From contig OZ253956.1 of NCBI GenBank assembly GCA_965267355.1, positions 1,550,001-1,614,000 on the forward strand: a stretch of 64,000 nucleotides of DNA, given 5' to 3'. The position numbers and the translations under genes were made by a program. Below the pieces are notes generated by a model, which saw only the letters and a list, made by a program, of their open reading frames with translations, did not search any database and had not been told where the DNA came from. The DNA comes from GCA-002793235 sp965267355 (GTDB taxonomy: Bacteria; Bacteroidota; Bacteroidia; Flavobacteriales_E; Vicingaceae). Numbering within the stretch: the stretch's first letter is position 1; the number at the start of each line of letters is the position of its first letter. Shown here piece by piece: positions 8,301-15,630 of this stretch.

Positions 8301-11242
8301 AATAAAGTAATGTCTACATTGTCAGCAGAAGTACATCCACCACCATTATCTTCAGTCCAGGTTAAAGTGTAAGTACCCGCAGTAGCAGCACTAACTGTAG
8401 CATTAGGAGTATTAGCGTTAGGAGCAAAGTTCACTCCAGCAGGACCAGTCCAGGTACCAGCACCGATACTAGTTGTAGGATTTAAGTTGTAAGTTAGTGT
8501 ACATGAAGTATCATCAACTCCGGCATTAGCATTTGGTAAACCAACAAAAGGGCCACCGTTAACAGTTACAGGGCAGCCGTTAGTATCAACTATATCAAAA
8601 GAATACATATCACCGTCTAACAATCCGTTAATTACAATAGTACCGTTATGAGTAGCCGTATTGTTTACAAAACTAGCAGTAGCAGGTAGTAAGTTGGATG
8701 CTGTATAAAGAGACCCGTCAAATTCAGGTAAACCACCAGTTATAGTAACGGTTACAGAACTATCCTGACAATCGGCAACAGCTGCTGTGGTTATTTCGGT
8801 TAAATATTGCACCTCAAAAGCTGATCCCATATCATAGCATAAACTATTAGTATTTGTATAGCTATATTGAATAGGGTTAGAGGCACCATCATATACCGTT
8901 ATTGGTACATAATAAACAGTATTATTTACCCATGGGCCAGCATAATTAGGACTTCCAAAGTTGTTGGTTTCTGTCCAGTTATTCCCAACACCTATAGCAC
9001 CAATTAGACATGGATCTAGAGGATTTCCATTAGAGTCCCACAAAGAATCTTGGGGAAATACCGTTGGAGGACAGCTATATATTAGATAACCAATATCAGG
9101 GTTATATCCAAAAGGAGCTGGTATAGGTGGAGCAAGTGCTTCACCTGGAGGAGTTCCATCTCCATTGCTTGTTAAAGTAAACTGATCTCCAAAGCATAAT
9201 TTGATTACACTGTTAGTGTTTCCATTAGTTGTTGGAGTAAAAGTTCCTACATCTGCATTACAAACACAAGAAGGTGGTGCAGTACCATTAATTTGAATGC
9301 CACAAGTAGGATAATCTGAAAAATAAGCAGTAATGGTATAGTTATTACCATTTGCTTGAGCAGTGATGCTCCAGTTTTCAGGAGAGGTAAAAGGAGGGTT
9401 AATTATCGTGTCTGTGGTAGATACTCCATCGTTGTACGAAACGACTAATGTGCCAGTGGCTGGCGGATTATTAAAAGAAACTGTACCATTTACATTAAAC
9501 ATGTCATTGTTGCAAGCAGTTTGATTAGCATTAATAGCTGTTATAGGAGGGGGAGATAAAAAGTTAGTAGTTATGGTACAAGCAGCATCATCACTAAATG
9601 TAGCAGTAAAAGCACAGTTAGTCCCTGTTTGTGGTAAACCAGTAAAGTTAAACGCAATTGGAGATGCAAATGGAGCATTGAATACTTGAGGCGCTCCAGA
9701 ACATGGTGTTATTGTTAATGTTCCAGTAGCTGGGGGATCGGTAAAATAAACATTACCTGATACATCGTAACCTAAAAATGGTGTTCCGTAGCAATTAGTC
9801 ATTACAATAGGCATACTATCCATTACACATGACGCACATGGTGGTGGAGCAGCTATATTGATAGGTTCCACCAAATTACCACAAATAGCATCAGTGATAG
9901 TAACAGTATAATTACCCGAGCATAGATTTGAAGCTGTAGGAGTAGTTTGAACAGGAACCGTACTCCAGCTATAAGTATATTGTCCACTACCACCTGTAGT
10001 AGCTAAAGAAATAGACGCATCACAATCTCCAGGGCAGGTCTCAGGTGTGATAGTTGGTATAGTAGCCAACGGTCCATATAATTCAACAAATTCTGTGTGT
10101 GTACTAGGACAAGCACCTCCTATTGTTGCAGTAATTGCATAAGTTCCAGGTGTATTGTAAGTGTGGTTTGGTGGATTGTTCCCTGTATAGGTAGGGCTGC
10201 CGTCTCCAAAATCATAAGTAGGAATACCTGTACTGTTATCAGTAATGTTTACTGTTACATTTGCAGCACAAGTTGGTCCAGCTGGATTTATGGTGAAATC
10301 TGCTACTGGAGCAATTTCAGCTGTCATTCCTGGTAGGAAATCAAATTGCATATCTCCTGTTCCTCCACCTGCAAAATAGTCAACCAAGATAACATAAGTA
10401 TTTCCTGCAACGATATTTGCAGGAGCATTATATTCTCCACCAGCAGGATTTGTCATTCCTGCAGCAGCACCATTTCCACCATCGTAGTTATAATTACATG
10501 CAAAAGTAGGGTCTCCACCAGAAGTAGCATCAGGGCATCCTCCTCCTGGTCCCATATCCCATATTGCCCAATCTAACTCTACTAATCCAGCACCCGTTCC
10601 AGTTGGGGTAACTTCCCATTCTAATGTTCCAGATTGTGTGCAAGTAAAGGTAAACCATACATCATTATTTACTGCTCCTCCAAAACAATCTGGCCAAGCT
10701 CCTGAAGGGGTGATAGTTGTCATATCAACAGTTGTACTTGCATTAACATCGCAAAGCGGAATTGCACCAGCACAGGTGTTTCCGCCTCCTGGATTAGGAG
10801 CAGTTGAGTTAATACATAAATCGAATCCACCTTCAGTACCTTGGTTAGACATAATACCTATCCATACTTGTGTTCCAGTGGGAAGCCCCCATCCAGTGGT
10901 TAAAGTTCCTGTACCCACTTGCGTGTTACATGTTTCTAAGGTTCCAGCACAACCGCCAGTATAAATTACTATCTCAGGGTTGGAAAGTCCGTTAGGTATA
11001 ACATCAAAAACATTAGTTGCACCATTAGTTACAAAGGTGTACCATACTTCATTACATGTGTTTGCGGGGTTACAAGCTCCATAAAAGGTGTTAGCAGATG
11101 TAGCATTTACCGTTGTACCAGTTACACAGGCTTGTCCAGCTGGATCTAAAGTAACTACTGTTGCTGTAGCACAGTTATCCGACTGAGCAAATAATCCAAT
11201 AGAGAAGATTAAACCGAATAAGGATAATATTATTTTTTTCAT
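5342..11242 (-). CDS. Giant T9SS (type B) secreted protein with PKD/SprB-like repeats
   Basis: A 1966-residue surface or secreted protein, probably an adhesin or gliding/matrix component. A signal peptide ends in LFAQ (about residue 20). Two cysteine-containing beta-sandwich modules follow (about 22-150 and 155-300, each with a VWYTF or VWFTF core), then a PKD domain (about 305-385, PVADFTIN...YDFGDGS), SprB-like modules of the form GGxxPYxYxW...AGxYTVTVTD, and a 167-residue module present in three tandem copies (about 820-1318). The last 87 residues are the CHU_C gliding-type domain (PNSFTPDFDN...FDRWGELIFES...WNGTYKGKLVQNGVYVWRL), the export signal for T9SS type B cargo. Composition is rich in Thr, Asn and Gly and poor in Lys. 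It stands alone, and no T9SS machinery gene is in the window. Confidence 0.92.
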   Translation of the reverse strand: MKKIILSLFGLIFSIGLFAQSDNCATATVVTLDPAGQACVTGTTVNATSANTFYGACNPANTCNEVWYTFVTNGATNVFDVIPNGLSNPEIVIYTGGCAGTLETCNTQVGTGTLTTGWGLPTGTQVWIGIMSNQGTEGGFDLCINSTAPNPGGGNTCAGAIPLCDVNASTTVDMTTITPSGAWPDCFGGAVNNDVWFTFTCTQSGTLEWEVTPTGTGAGLVELDWAIWDMGPGGGCPDATSGGDPTFACNYNYDGGNGAAAGMTNPAGGEYNAPANIVAGNTYVILVDYFAGGGTGDMQFDFLPGMTAEIAPVADFTINPAGPTCAANVTVNITDNSTGIPTYDFGDGSPTYTGNNPPNHTYNTPGTYAITATIGGACPSTHTEFVELYGPLATIPTITPETCPGDCDASISLATTGGSGQYTYSWSTVPVQTTPTASNLCSGNYTVTITDAICGNLVEPINIAAPPPCASCVMDSMPIVMTNCYGTPFLGYDVSGNVYFTDPPATGTLTITPCSGAPQVFNAPFASPIAFNFTGLPQTGTNCAFTATFSDDAACTITTNFLSPPPITAINANQTACNNDMFNVNGTVSFNNPPATGTLVVSYNDGVSTTDTIINPPFTSPENWSITAQANGNNYTITAYFSDYPTCGIQINGTAPPSCVCNADVGTFTPTTNGNTNSVIKLCFGDQFTLTSNGDGTPPGEALAPPIPAPFGYNPDIGYLIYSCPPTVFPQDSLWDSNGNPLDPCLIGAIGVGNNWTETNNFGSPNYAGPWVNNTVYYVPITVYDGASNPIQYSYTNTNSLCYDMGSAFEVQYLTEITTAAVADCQDSSVTVTITGGLPEFDGSLYTASNLLPATASFVNNTATHNGTIVINGLLDGDMYSFDIVDTNGCPVTVNGGPFVGLPNANAGVDDTSCTLTYNLNPTTSIGAGTWTGPAGVNFAPNANTPNATVSAATAGTYTLTWTEDNGGGCTSADNVDITLLQPIVTAGVEDCQDSSVTVTITNGLPEVNGSNYTASNLLPATASFVNNTATHNGTITINGLLDGDMYSFDITDDNGCTTTFNGGPFVGLPNANAGVDDTSCTLTYNLNPTTSIGAGTWTGPAGVNFAPNANTPNATVSAATAGTYTLTWTEDNGGGCTSADNVDITLLQPIVTAGVEDCQDSSVTVTITNGLPEVNGSNYTASNLLPATASFVNNTATHNGTITINGLLDGDMYSFDITDDNGCTTTFNSGPFVGLPNANAGVDDTSCTLTYNLNPTTSIGAGTWTGPAGVNFAPNANTPNATVTVPAAGNYTFTWTEDNGGGCISADDVTIRFNVLSIPNTPTNPTCNGGTNGQIILAPQGGTAPYSYQWNAAANNQITNPATNLGAGTYTVTVTDNFGCFLDSTFTLTEPAPFTYTTASQNANCNQPDGWAAVINFAGGTGAYTYDWGAGPTANDTLFNLVPNSYTVTVEDANGCDTTFTINVGNNAGFTASITASTNVSCNGLADGDATADGSDPLANYDFSWNTVPVQNTQTATGLGAGTYIVTITDQATGCTDTASITITEPPLVTVDAGTDVTICSGANTNLSATGNGGTAPYTYSWNQGLGAGQNHNVSPAVTITYTVTVFDDNMCSNTDDVTVTVTPAITVIASEDDTICLGGNANISAVAADGNGGPYNYSWDNGIGAGQSHNVSPASTTTYTVTASDGCTSPDATDMVTIYVSDLPTVSFVADTLSLCETPLQSIEFYNTSPSPSYGEIWTFGNGAGGSGDTTSNVYNAPGSYDVSLTITDSTTGCTNSVTQVGYINIYPNPTADFTMNPQPATMFDPTIYFDDASYTNITDYYWDIAGLDISTLSNPIYTFPEDTGTYPITLTVTDIHGCTNTITKVAIVKGEFGIYVPNSFTPDFDNLNEGFFPNGFGISDVDYNFYIFDRWGELIFESHQKFEPWNGTYKGKLVQNGVYVWRLEFKDINGEHHSKVGHVNVIR
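7300..8790 (-). repeat. 501-base tandem repeat, three copies, inside the giant T9SS gene
   Basis: Anchors such as ACTCCAGCAGGACCAGTCC recur at 7431, 7932 (one base changed) and 8433, giving a period of exactly 501 bases or 167 codons. The two copies nearest the gene's 3' end (about 7300-7790 and 7791-8291) are almost identical in bases as well as protein. The third (about 8292-8790), first in the protein, has diverged around the GCPVTVNG segment. Each unit starts near DCQDSSVTVTI and contains GLPNANAGVDDTSCTLTYNL and TWTGPAGVNFAPN. Confidence 0.92.
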
Positions 11243-11563
11243 AGCAGGGGTATTAAATCATGCGTGAATATATAAAACTTTTGTAAAAATTACAATACAC
11301 AAAATCAAATTGGGTATTAATAACTTACTATTTTAAAAGACGTTAGGTGTGATTTTTAGTTGCCTTTAGCTACTTGATTTTATACTGTTTTTTTTAGGCT
11401 TGAAATAAAAGCCTTAATCGTAAAATATATTACAACAAAAACAGCATAAAATTCTGTTAAGATTCTTTTTGTAGAATATAGTGTGGTATGGAGTATTGAT
11501 TGTTCTTTTCTTAAAGTTGATTAACTTTAACGAAATAATTGTTTATAAAAAATAATAAAACAG
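11243..11563. other. Intergenic region between divergent genes
   Basis: 321 AT-rich bases between the start of the giant adhesin gene (minus) and the thioesterase gene (plus), so both promoters should lie here. I see no box good enough to place either one. The only structure is a small hairpin at 11396-11414 (AGGCTT/AAGCCT, seven-base loop), which has a T-run on the wrong side to be a terminator in either direction. Confidence 0.5.
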
Positions 11564-11968
11564 ATGCATAAAGTTGTATCCAAAATGATGGAAACAGATG
11601 CTTTTAGCAAGTGGTTGGGAATTGAAATTCTTTCTTCAAAACAAGGAAGTTGTAGGCTGAAAATGATTGTCAGAGAGGAGATGTGTAATGGTTTTGGAAT
11701 TATACACGGTGGTATTACTTTTTCTTTGGCAGATAGTGCTTTGGCATTTGCAGCTAATGCACACGGTAGATTAAGTGTAGCATTGGAATGCTCTATTTCT
11801 TATCCTAATGCAGTAAGAGTAGGAGATGTTTTGATAGCTGAAGCTACAGAGATAAGCCTAACCAATAAAATAGGCATTTATAACATACCCGTTACTAATC
11901 AAAAAGGAGATTTGGTTGGAGCTTTTAAGGGCTCGGTTTATCGAACTTCAAAAGAATGGGAGGTTTAA
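11564..11968 (+). CDS. PaaI-type hotdog-fold acyl-CoA thioesterase
   Basis: A 134-residue hotdog-fold thioesterase of the PaaI / DUF4442-like group, which hydrolyses acyl- or aryl-CoA esters in the cytoplasm. The signature is seen at NGFGIIHGG (H48-G49-G50) followed by the helix with Asp57 (FSLADSALA), which matches the catalytic layout of PaaI enzymes. PaaI in model species removes stalled hydroxyphenylacetyl-CoA, but no phenylacetate operon is present here, so the substrate is open. Its stop codon touches the ATG of the MoaD-like gene with no gap, and the BNR gene follows three bases later. The three are therefore probably one operon. Confidence 0.88.
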   Translation: MHKVVSKMMETDAFSKWLGIEILSSKQGSCRLKMIVREEMCNGFGIIHGGITFSLADSALAFAANAHGRLSVALECSISYPNAVRVGDVLIAEATEISLTNKIGIYNIPVTNQKGDLVGAFKGSVYRTSKEWEV

Positions 11969-12241
11969 ATGGTTAAAGTTCAGTTTACATCTTTATTAAA
12001 ACGATTTTTTCCTAATCTAAAAGCTGAAGAGTTAGAAGCAAATACTGTGGAGGAACTGGTATTGTCTTTAGACAAAATTTATCCTGGGTTGAGAGCTTAT
12101 TTATTAGAAGAACAAGGTAACTTGAGAAAGCATGTAAACATTTTTGTGAATGGAACTATGATTAAAGATAGAGTTAGTCTATCTGATAGATTGTTACATA
12201 ACGATAAAGTAAATATTATTCAAGCATTATCAGGAGGATAA
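11969..12241 (+). CDS. MoaD/ThiS-like ubiquitin-fold sulfur carrier protein
   Basis: A 90-residue protein with the beta-grasp pattern of MoaD/ThiS sulfur carriers. It opens with a VKVQFTSLLKRFF strand and has a helix around TVEELVLSLDKIYPG, a VNIFVNG strand, and a C-terminal strand NIIQALSGG that ends in the exposed Gly-Gly (89-90) needed for adenylation and thiocarboxylate formation. No E1-like activator (MoeB/ThiF), MoaE, ThiG or JAB peptidase is nearby, so its partner is unknown. It is squeezed between a hotdog thioesterase (no gap) and a BNR propeller (3-base gap). A role in molybdopterin synthesis is possible but nothing around it supports that. Confidence 0.85.
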   Translation: MVKVQFTSLLKRFFPNLKAEELEANTVEELVLSLDKIYPGLRAYLLEEQGNLRKHVNIFVNGTMIKDRVSLSDRLLHNDKVNIIQALSGG

Positions 12242-12244
12242 ACT

Positions 12245-13309
12245 ATGAAAAAATTACTGCTAGGCACACGTAAAGGACTAATTGTTTGTGAAAAGCAAAA
12301 TGGTAAATGGCAAATTGTTAAAACACATTTTTTAGGCATACCAGTTTCGATGGTATATACTGATGATGAAACCAATACTTGGTGGGCTTGCTTAGATCAT
12401 GGCCATTGGGGAGTTAAACTACATAAGTCGGTTGATGAGGGTGATAATTGGGAAGAGGTTACAGCTCCAGTTTATCCTGAAGGATCGATGGTAAATGATG
12501 ATAAAGAGGCTTCTTTGAGGTATATATGGTCATTCGAAAAAGTAAATGGAGTTTTATTATTAGGTACTGACCCTGGAGGTTTGTTTGAAAGTGCTGATAA
12601 TGGTAAAAGTTTTCAGCTGAACATGGGCTTATGGAATCATCCATCAAGAAAAGAAAGTTGGTTTGGAGGAGGGAGAGATTTACCTGGAATTCATTCTATA
12701 TGTATTAATCCTAAAGACTCAAATCATGGTTATGTAGCTATTAGTTGTGCAGGAGTTTTTGAAACTAAAGACGCTGGAGAAACGTGGCAGCCTAAGAATA
12801 AAGGATTAAGAGCTGATTTTTTGCCTGATCCAGAAGCAGAAGTTGGACAAGATCCTCATCTTTTGGTAATGCACCCCAATAACCCAGATTTAATGTGGCA
12901 GCAAAATCACTGTGGCATTTTTAAATCAGAAAATGGAGGAGAAGAGTGGTTTGAAATTTCAGAAAAAGAAGGACCTGCTAATTTTGGTTTTGCCATTGAG
13001 TTAAATCCTGATGATGAAAAAATGGCATGGGTCGCTCCAGCTATTAGCGATGGTGTTAGAACTGCTGTTGATGGGAAATTACGAATTTGTAGAACCTCTG
13101 ATGGTGGGCAAACTTGGCAAAGTTTTTCAAATGGATTGCCTCAGGAAAATAGTTTTGATATTGTTTATCGTCATTGTTTAAAATATAATGATGGAGATTT
13201 AATATTTGGAACAACAACGGGTAACTTATTTGTTAGTAACGATTTAGGTGAAAACTGGGAATGTATCAGTAATTATCTTCCAATGATATATTGTGTTCAT
13301 TTTGTATAA
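12245..13309 (+). CDS. BNR/sialidase-like beta-propeller protein
   Basis: A 354-residue predicted beta-propeller of the exo-alpha-sialidase / BNR-repeat superfamily. At least six Asp-box motifs of the form (D/N)xGxxW are visible: DEGDNW, DNGKSF, DAGETW, NGGEEW, DGGQTW and DLGENW. There is no signal peptide, so it should be cytoplasmic, which argues against a secreted sialidase despite the usual automatic name. Several His and Trp residues in loops (WWACLDHGHWGVKL, MWQQNHCG) could form a binding face. It is the last gene of the thioesterase/MoaD-like unit, and its stop codon abuts the stop of the convergent DUF1801 gene with no spacer. I would call it function unknown. Confidence 0.82.
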   Translation: MKKLLLGTRKGLIVCEKQNGKWQIVKTHFLGIPVSMVYTDDETNTWWACLDHGHWGVKLHKSVDEGDNWEEVTAPVYPEGSMVNDDKEASLRYIWSFEKVNGVLLLGTDPGGLFESADNGKSFQLNMGLWNHPSRKESWFGGGRDLPGIHSICINPKDSNHGYVAISCAGVFETKDAGETWQPKNKGLRADFLPDPEAEVGQDPHLLVMHPNNPDLMWQQNHCGIFKSENGGEEWFEISEKEGPANFGFAIELNPDDEKMAWVAPAISDGVRTAVDGKLRICRTSDGGQTWQSFSNGLPQENSFDIVYRHCLKYNDGDLIFGTTTGNLFVSNDLGENWECISNYLPMIYCVHFV

Positions 13310-13672
13310 TTACTTTACAGGCTTAGGAGTGGTCTCATCAAGCAGTATGGCTTCTTGAATTATCTCATTGATTTCTTGAATAGGTATATCCTCAATTTCA
13401 TAAAAGGTGATACTAGACACCTGTTTTCTGCTTTTACTTTCCAATAACCCTTGTGTATTTGACAATTCATTCCCCCTTGTAAAAGCTAGTTCAACTCCGC
13501 CTTTATTATCAGGGTTTAAATAGCAAATCCATTTGTTACCATAGTAGAAAGGAATGTTATAGCTTATTTTAGAGTTTATTTTTGGTAGGTCTTTTAAGAG
13601 ATGATGGAAATATAGAAGAATATTTCTTTGTTCTCCAGTGTAATTTAATATAAAGTTTTCTACTGTTTCCAC
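13310..13672 (-). CDS. DUF1801 domain protein
   Basis: A 120-residue protein of the DUF1801 (YdhG-like) family, small cytoplasmic proteins of unsettled function with a fold related to frataxin and bacterial iron or copper-linked proteins. Typical features are the segment ISYNIPFYYGNKWICYL near residues 37-53 and the later GGVELAFTRG. It seems to start with GTG, as no ATG is available before the conserved region. It reads against its neighbours and its stop abuts the BNR gene's stop. No partner is obvious. Confidence 0.8.
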   Translation of the reverse strand: METVENFILNYTGEQRNILLYFHHLLKDLPKINSKISYNIPFYYGNKWICYLNPDNKGGVELAFTRGNELSNTQGLLESKSRKQVSSITFYEIEDIPIQEINEIIQEAILLDETTPKPVK

Positions 13673-13729
13673 AATTTAAAAATACTCATTTTATTACCTT
13701 TACAGTAAAATCAAAACTTTAAAAGAAAG

Positions 13730-14938
13730 ATGAAAGAAGCATATATTATTGATGCTATTAGAACTCCTATAGGAAATTTTGGTGGAACATTAGCAGCGGT
13801 TAGAACAGACGATTTAGCAGCAATTGTTATTAAAGAGTTAATGCAAAGAAATCCTAGTGTAGTTCAAGAGGAAATAGAAGATGTGTTGTTTGGTTGTGCA
13901 AATCAAGCAGGAGAAGATAATAGGAATGTAGCTAGGATGGCTGGTTTGCTTGCTGGCTTACCATGGCAAGTAGGAGGAGAAACGATAAATAGATTGTGTT
14001 CTTCAGGTATGGCTTCAGCTATAAATGCTTCAAGAGCAATTAAGATAGGTGATGGTGATATATATATATCTGGAGGTGTGGAAAACATGTCAAGAGGACC
14101 TTACGTAATTTCTAAATCTGCTCGTCCTTATGGTACAGACTCTAAAATGTATGATTCAAGTTTTGGTTGGAGATTTATCAATCCTAAAATGCATGAGATG
14201 TATGGTACTGATGGGATGGGGGTTACTGCTGAGAATTTAGTAGAAATGTATGGAATTAGTAGAGAAGACCAAGATAAGTTTGCTTATTGGAGTCAGATGA
14301 AAGCAACTGAAGCGCAGAATAATGGAAGGTTAGCAGAAGAAATAGTTGCAGTAGAAATTCCTCAAAGAAAGAAGGACCCAATCATTTTTGATAAAGATGA
14401 ATTCATTAAACCTACGACAACATTAGAAGTTTTAGGCAAATTAAGGGCAGCCTTCAAAAAAGAAGGGGGAAGTGTAACTGCTGGAAATGCTTCTGGGTTA
14501 AATGATGGAGCTGGAGCAATGTTAATTGCATCTGAAGAAGCTGCAAGTAAATACAATCTTACTCCTAAAGCAAGAATTGTTTCTTCAGCGATAGCGGGAG
14601 TAGAGCCAAGAATTATGGGGATAGGACCTGTTAATGCTTCTGAAAAAGCATTAAAAAGAGCTGGTTTAACACTTGACGATATGGACATCATAGAATTAAA
14701 CGAAGCCTTTGCAGCTCAGGCATTGGCTTGTACTCGAAAAATGGGATTAGCTGATGATGATGCTCGAATTAATCCTAATGGTGGTGCAATAGCAATTGGT
14801 CATCCTTTAGGTATGACAGGTTCTAGAATCTTGCAAACTGCAGCAATTGAGTTGCAAAAACAAAACAAAAAATATGCACTAGTAACTATGTGTATAGGAG
14901 TTGGACAAGGGTATGCAACTGTAATTGAAAGAGTTTAG
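13730..14938 (+). CDS. pcaF: Acetyl-CoA C-acyltransferase, 3-oxoadipyl-CoA thiolase type
   Basis: A degradative thiolase of 402 residues. Active-site residues are all in place: nucleophile Cys90 (RLCSSGMAS), His358 (AIGHPLGMTGSR) and Cys388 (MCIGVGQG), plus NEAFAAQ. The early segment GCANQAGEDNRNVARMA is the form I associate with 3-oxoadipyl-CoA thiolases (PcaF/PaaJ), which cleave 3-oxoadipyl-CoA to succinyl-CoA and acetyl-CoA. In Bacteroidota the same subfamily often serves general fatty-acid or amino-acid breakdown, so the substrate is an inference. No other beta-ketoadipate or phenylacetate gene is adjacent. It has its own upstream gap of 57 bases, with a weak TACCTTTA box. A lipoprotein gene follows after 3 bases. 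Confidence 0.9.
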   Translation: MKEAYIIDAIRTPIGNFGGTLAAVRTDDLAAIVIKELMQRNPSVVQEEIEDVLFGCANQAGEDNRNVARMAGLLAGLPWQVGGETINRLCSSGMASAINASRAIKIGDGDIYISGGVENMSRGPYVISKSARPYGTDSKMYDSSFGWRFINPKMHEMYGTDGMGVTAENLVEMYGISREDQDKFAYWSQMKATEAQNNGRLAEEIVAVEIPQRKKDPIIFDKDEFIKPTTTLEVLGKLRAAFKKEGGSVTAGNASGLNDGAGAMLIASEEAASKYNLTPKARIVSSAIAGVEPRIMGIGPVNASEKALKRAGLTLDDMDIIELNEAFAAQALACTRKMGLADDDARINPNGGAIAIGHPLGMTGSRILQTAAIELQKQNKKYALVTMCIGVGQGYATVIERV

Positions 14939-14941
14939 AAA

Positions 14942-15610
14942 GTGAGGTATTCATTTCTAATATACATAGTATTTATTTTTTCTTCCTGTGTTTCATCTCA
15001 GAAAGAAAACTCCTCTTTAATTGAATATAAAATTCAGTTTATGAAAGGAGATGATTATGAACCCGCAATGGGTATTGATAATCCATTTATAATAACTTGT
15101 GATTCAAATTATTTTGCAATTCCTTTTTATAAAAATGAAGAAGTAGTTAGGCAACATAATGGTTGGTTTATATTGAGACCTTATATTGATGATGGTGAAC
15201 TATTAATCAACTTTTATGATGTGAAAAATGAAAAATTACATCATACTGAAAAAGTAGAATTAAAGATTAATAGATTGCCTAATCCATACCTTATGTTTTT
15301 ACCCTGTGATAGTTTTTGCAATAGTCTAGAGGCTATAAGAGAGATTGAATCAATTTGGCCTCAGCTATATTACTATGATGTTGATATTAGGTGTAGGCTT
15401 AGAGTTTGTACTATTTCAATTATAAGAGAGGAGAAGGTCTTTAAGCAAATTGAATATAGTGAATTTGAAATGGATGAAAAATTTAAAACCATAGTGGGTG
15501 AATTGAAGATAGGAGATAAGCTTAGATTTTCAAATATTAAAAATGTTAGGATGCCAGATGGTACTACGAGAGAACTAGAAGATTATGAGATTGTAATTTC
15601 ACAAGAGTAA
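14942..15610 (+). CDS. Hypothetical lipoprotein
   Basis: A 222-residue lipoprotein I do not recognise. It begins with GTG three bases after the thiolase stop, and the signal FIFSSC puts the lipidated cysteine at residue 16. The mature part is mixed alpha/beta with two cysteines in PCDSFCNSL and two more in RCRLRVC, which could form disulfides outside the cytoplasm. It ends in a stretch LEDYEIVIS. Position suggests cotranscription with the thiolase and perhaps with the (p)ppGpp gene 20 bases downstream, but a lipoprotein between two cytoplasmic enzymes gives no functional hint. Confidence 0.75.
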   Translation: MRYSFLIYIVFIFSSCVSSQKENSSLIEYKIQFMKGDDYEPAMGIDNPFIITCDSNYFAIPFYKNEEVVRQHNGWFILRPYIDDGELLINFYDVKNEKLHHTEKVELKINRLPNPYLMFLPCDSFCNSLEAIREIESIWPQLYYYDVDIRCRLRVCTISIIREEKVFKQIEYSEFEMDEKFKTIVGELKIGDKLRFSNIKNVRMPDGTTRELEDYEIVISQE

Positions 15611-15630
15611 TTAGATTTTTATCAGAATTA

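Noticed and set aside
7300..8790. Repeats considered as a CRISPR array
   Set aside because: The unit is 501 bases, in frame, and encodes protein modules; no short direct repeats with unique spacers were seen anywhere.
10097..10964. Three plus-strand ORFs of 76-108 residues opposite the giant adhesin
   Set aside because: They are shadows of the repetitive Thr/Asn-rich coding sequence: composition odd (Cys/Ser/Ile-rich), no signal or family.
11396..11414. Hairpin in the 11.4-kb intergenic region as a terminator
   Set aside because: Its T-run lies on the 5' side of the stem on the plus strand and is an A-run on the minus strand.
12245..13309. Calling the BNR protein a sialidase
   Set aside because: No signal peptide and no visible arginine triad of sialidases; Asp-boxes alone only show a beta-propeller.
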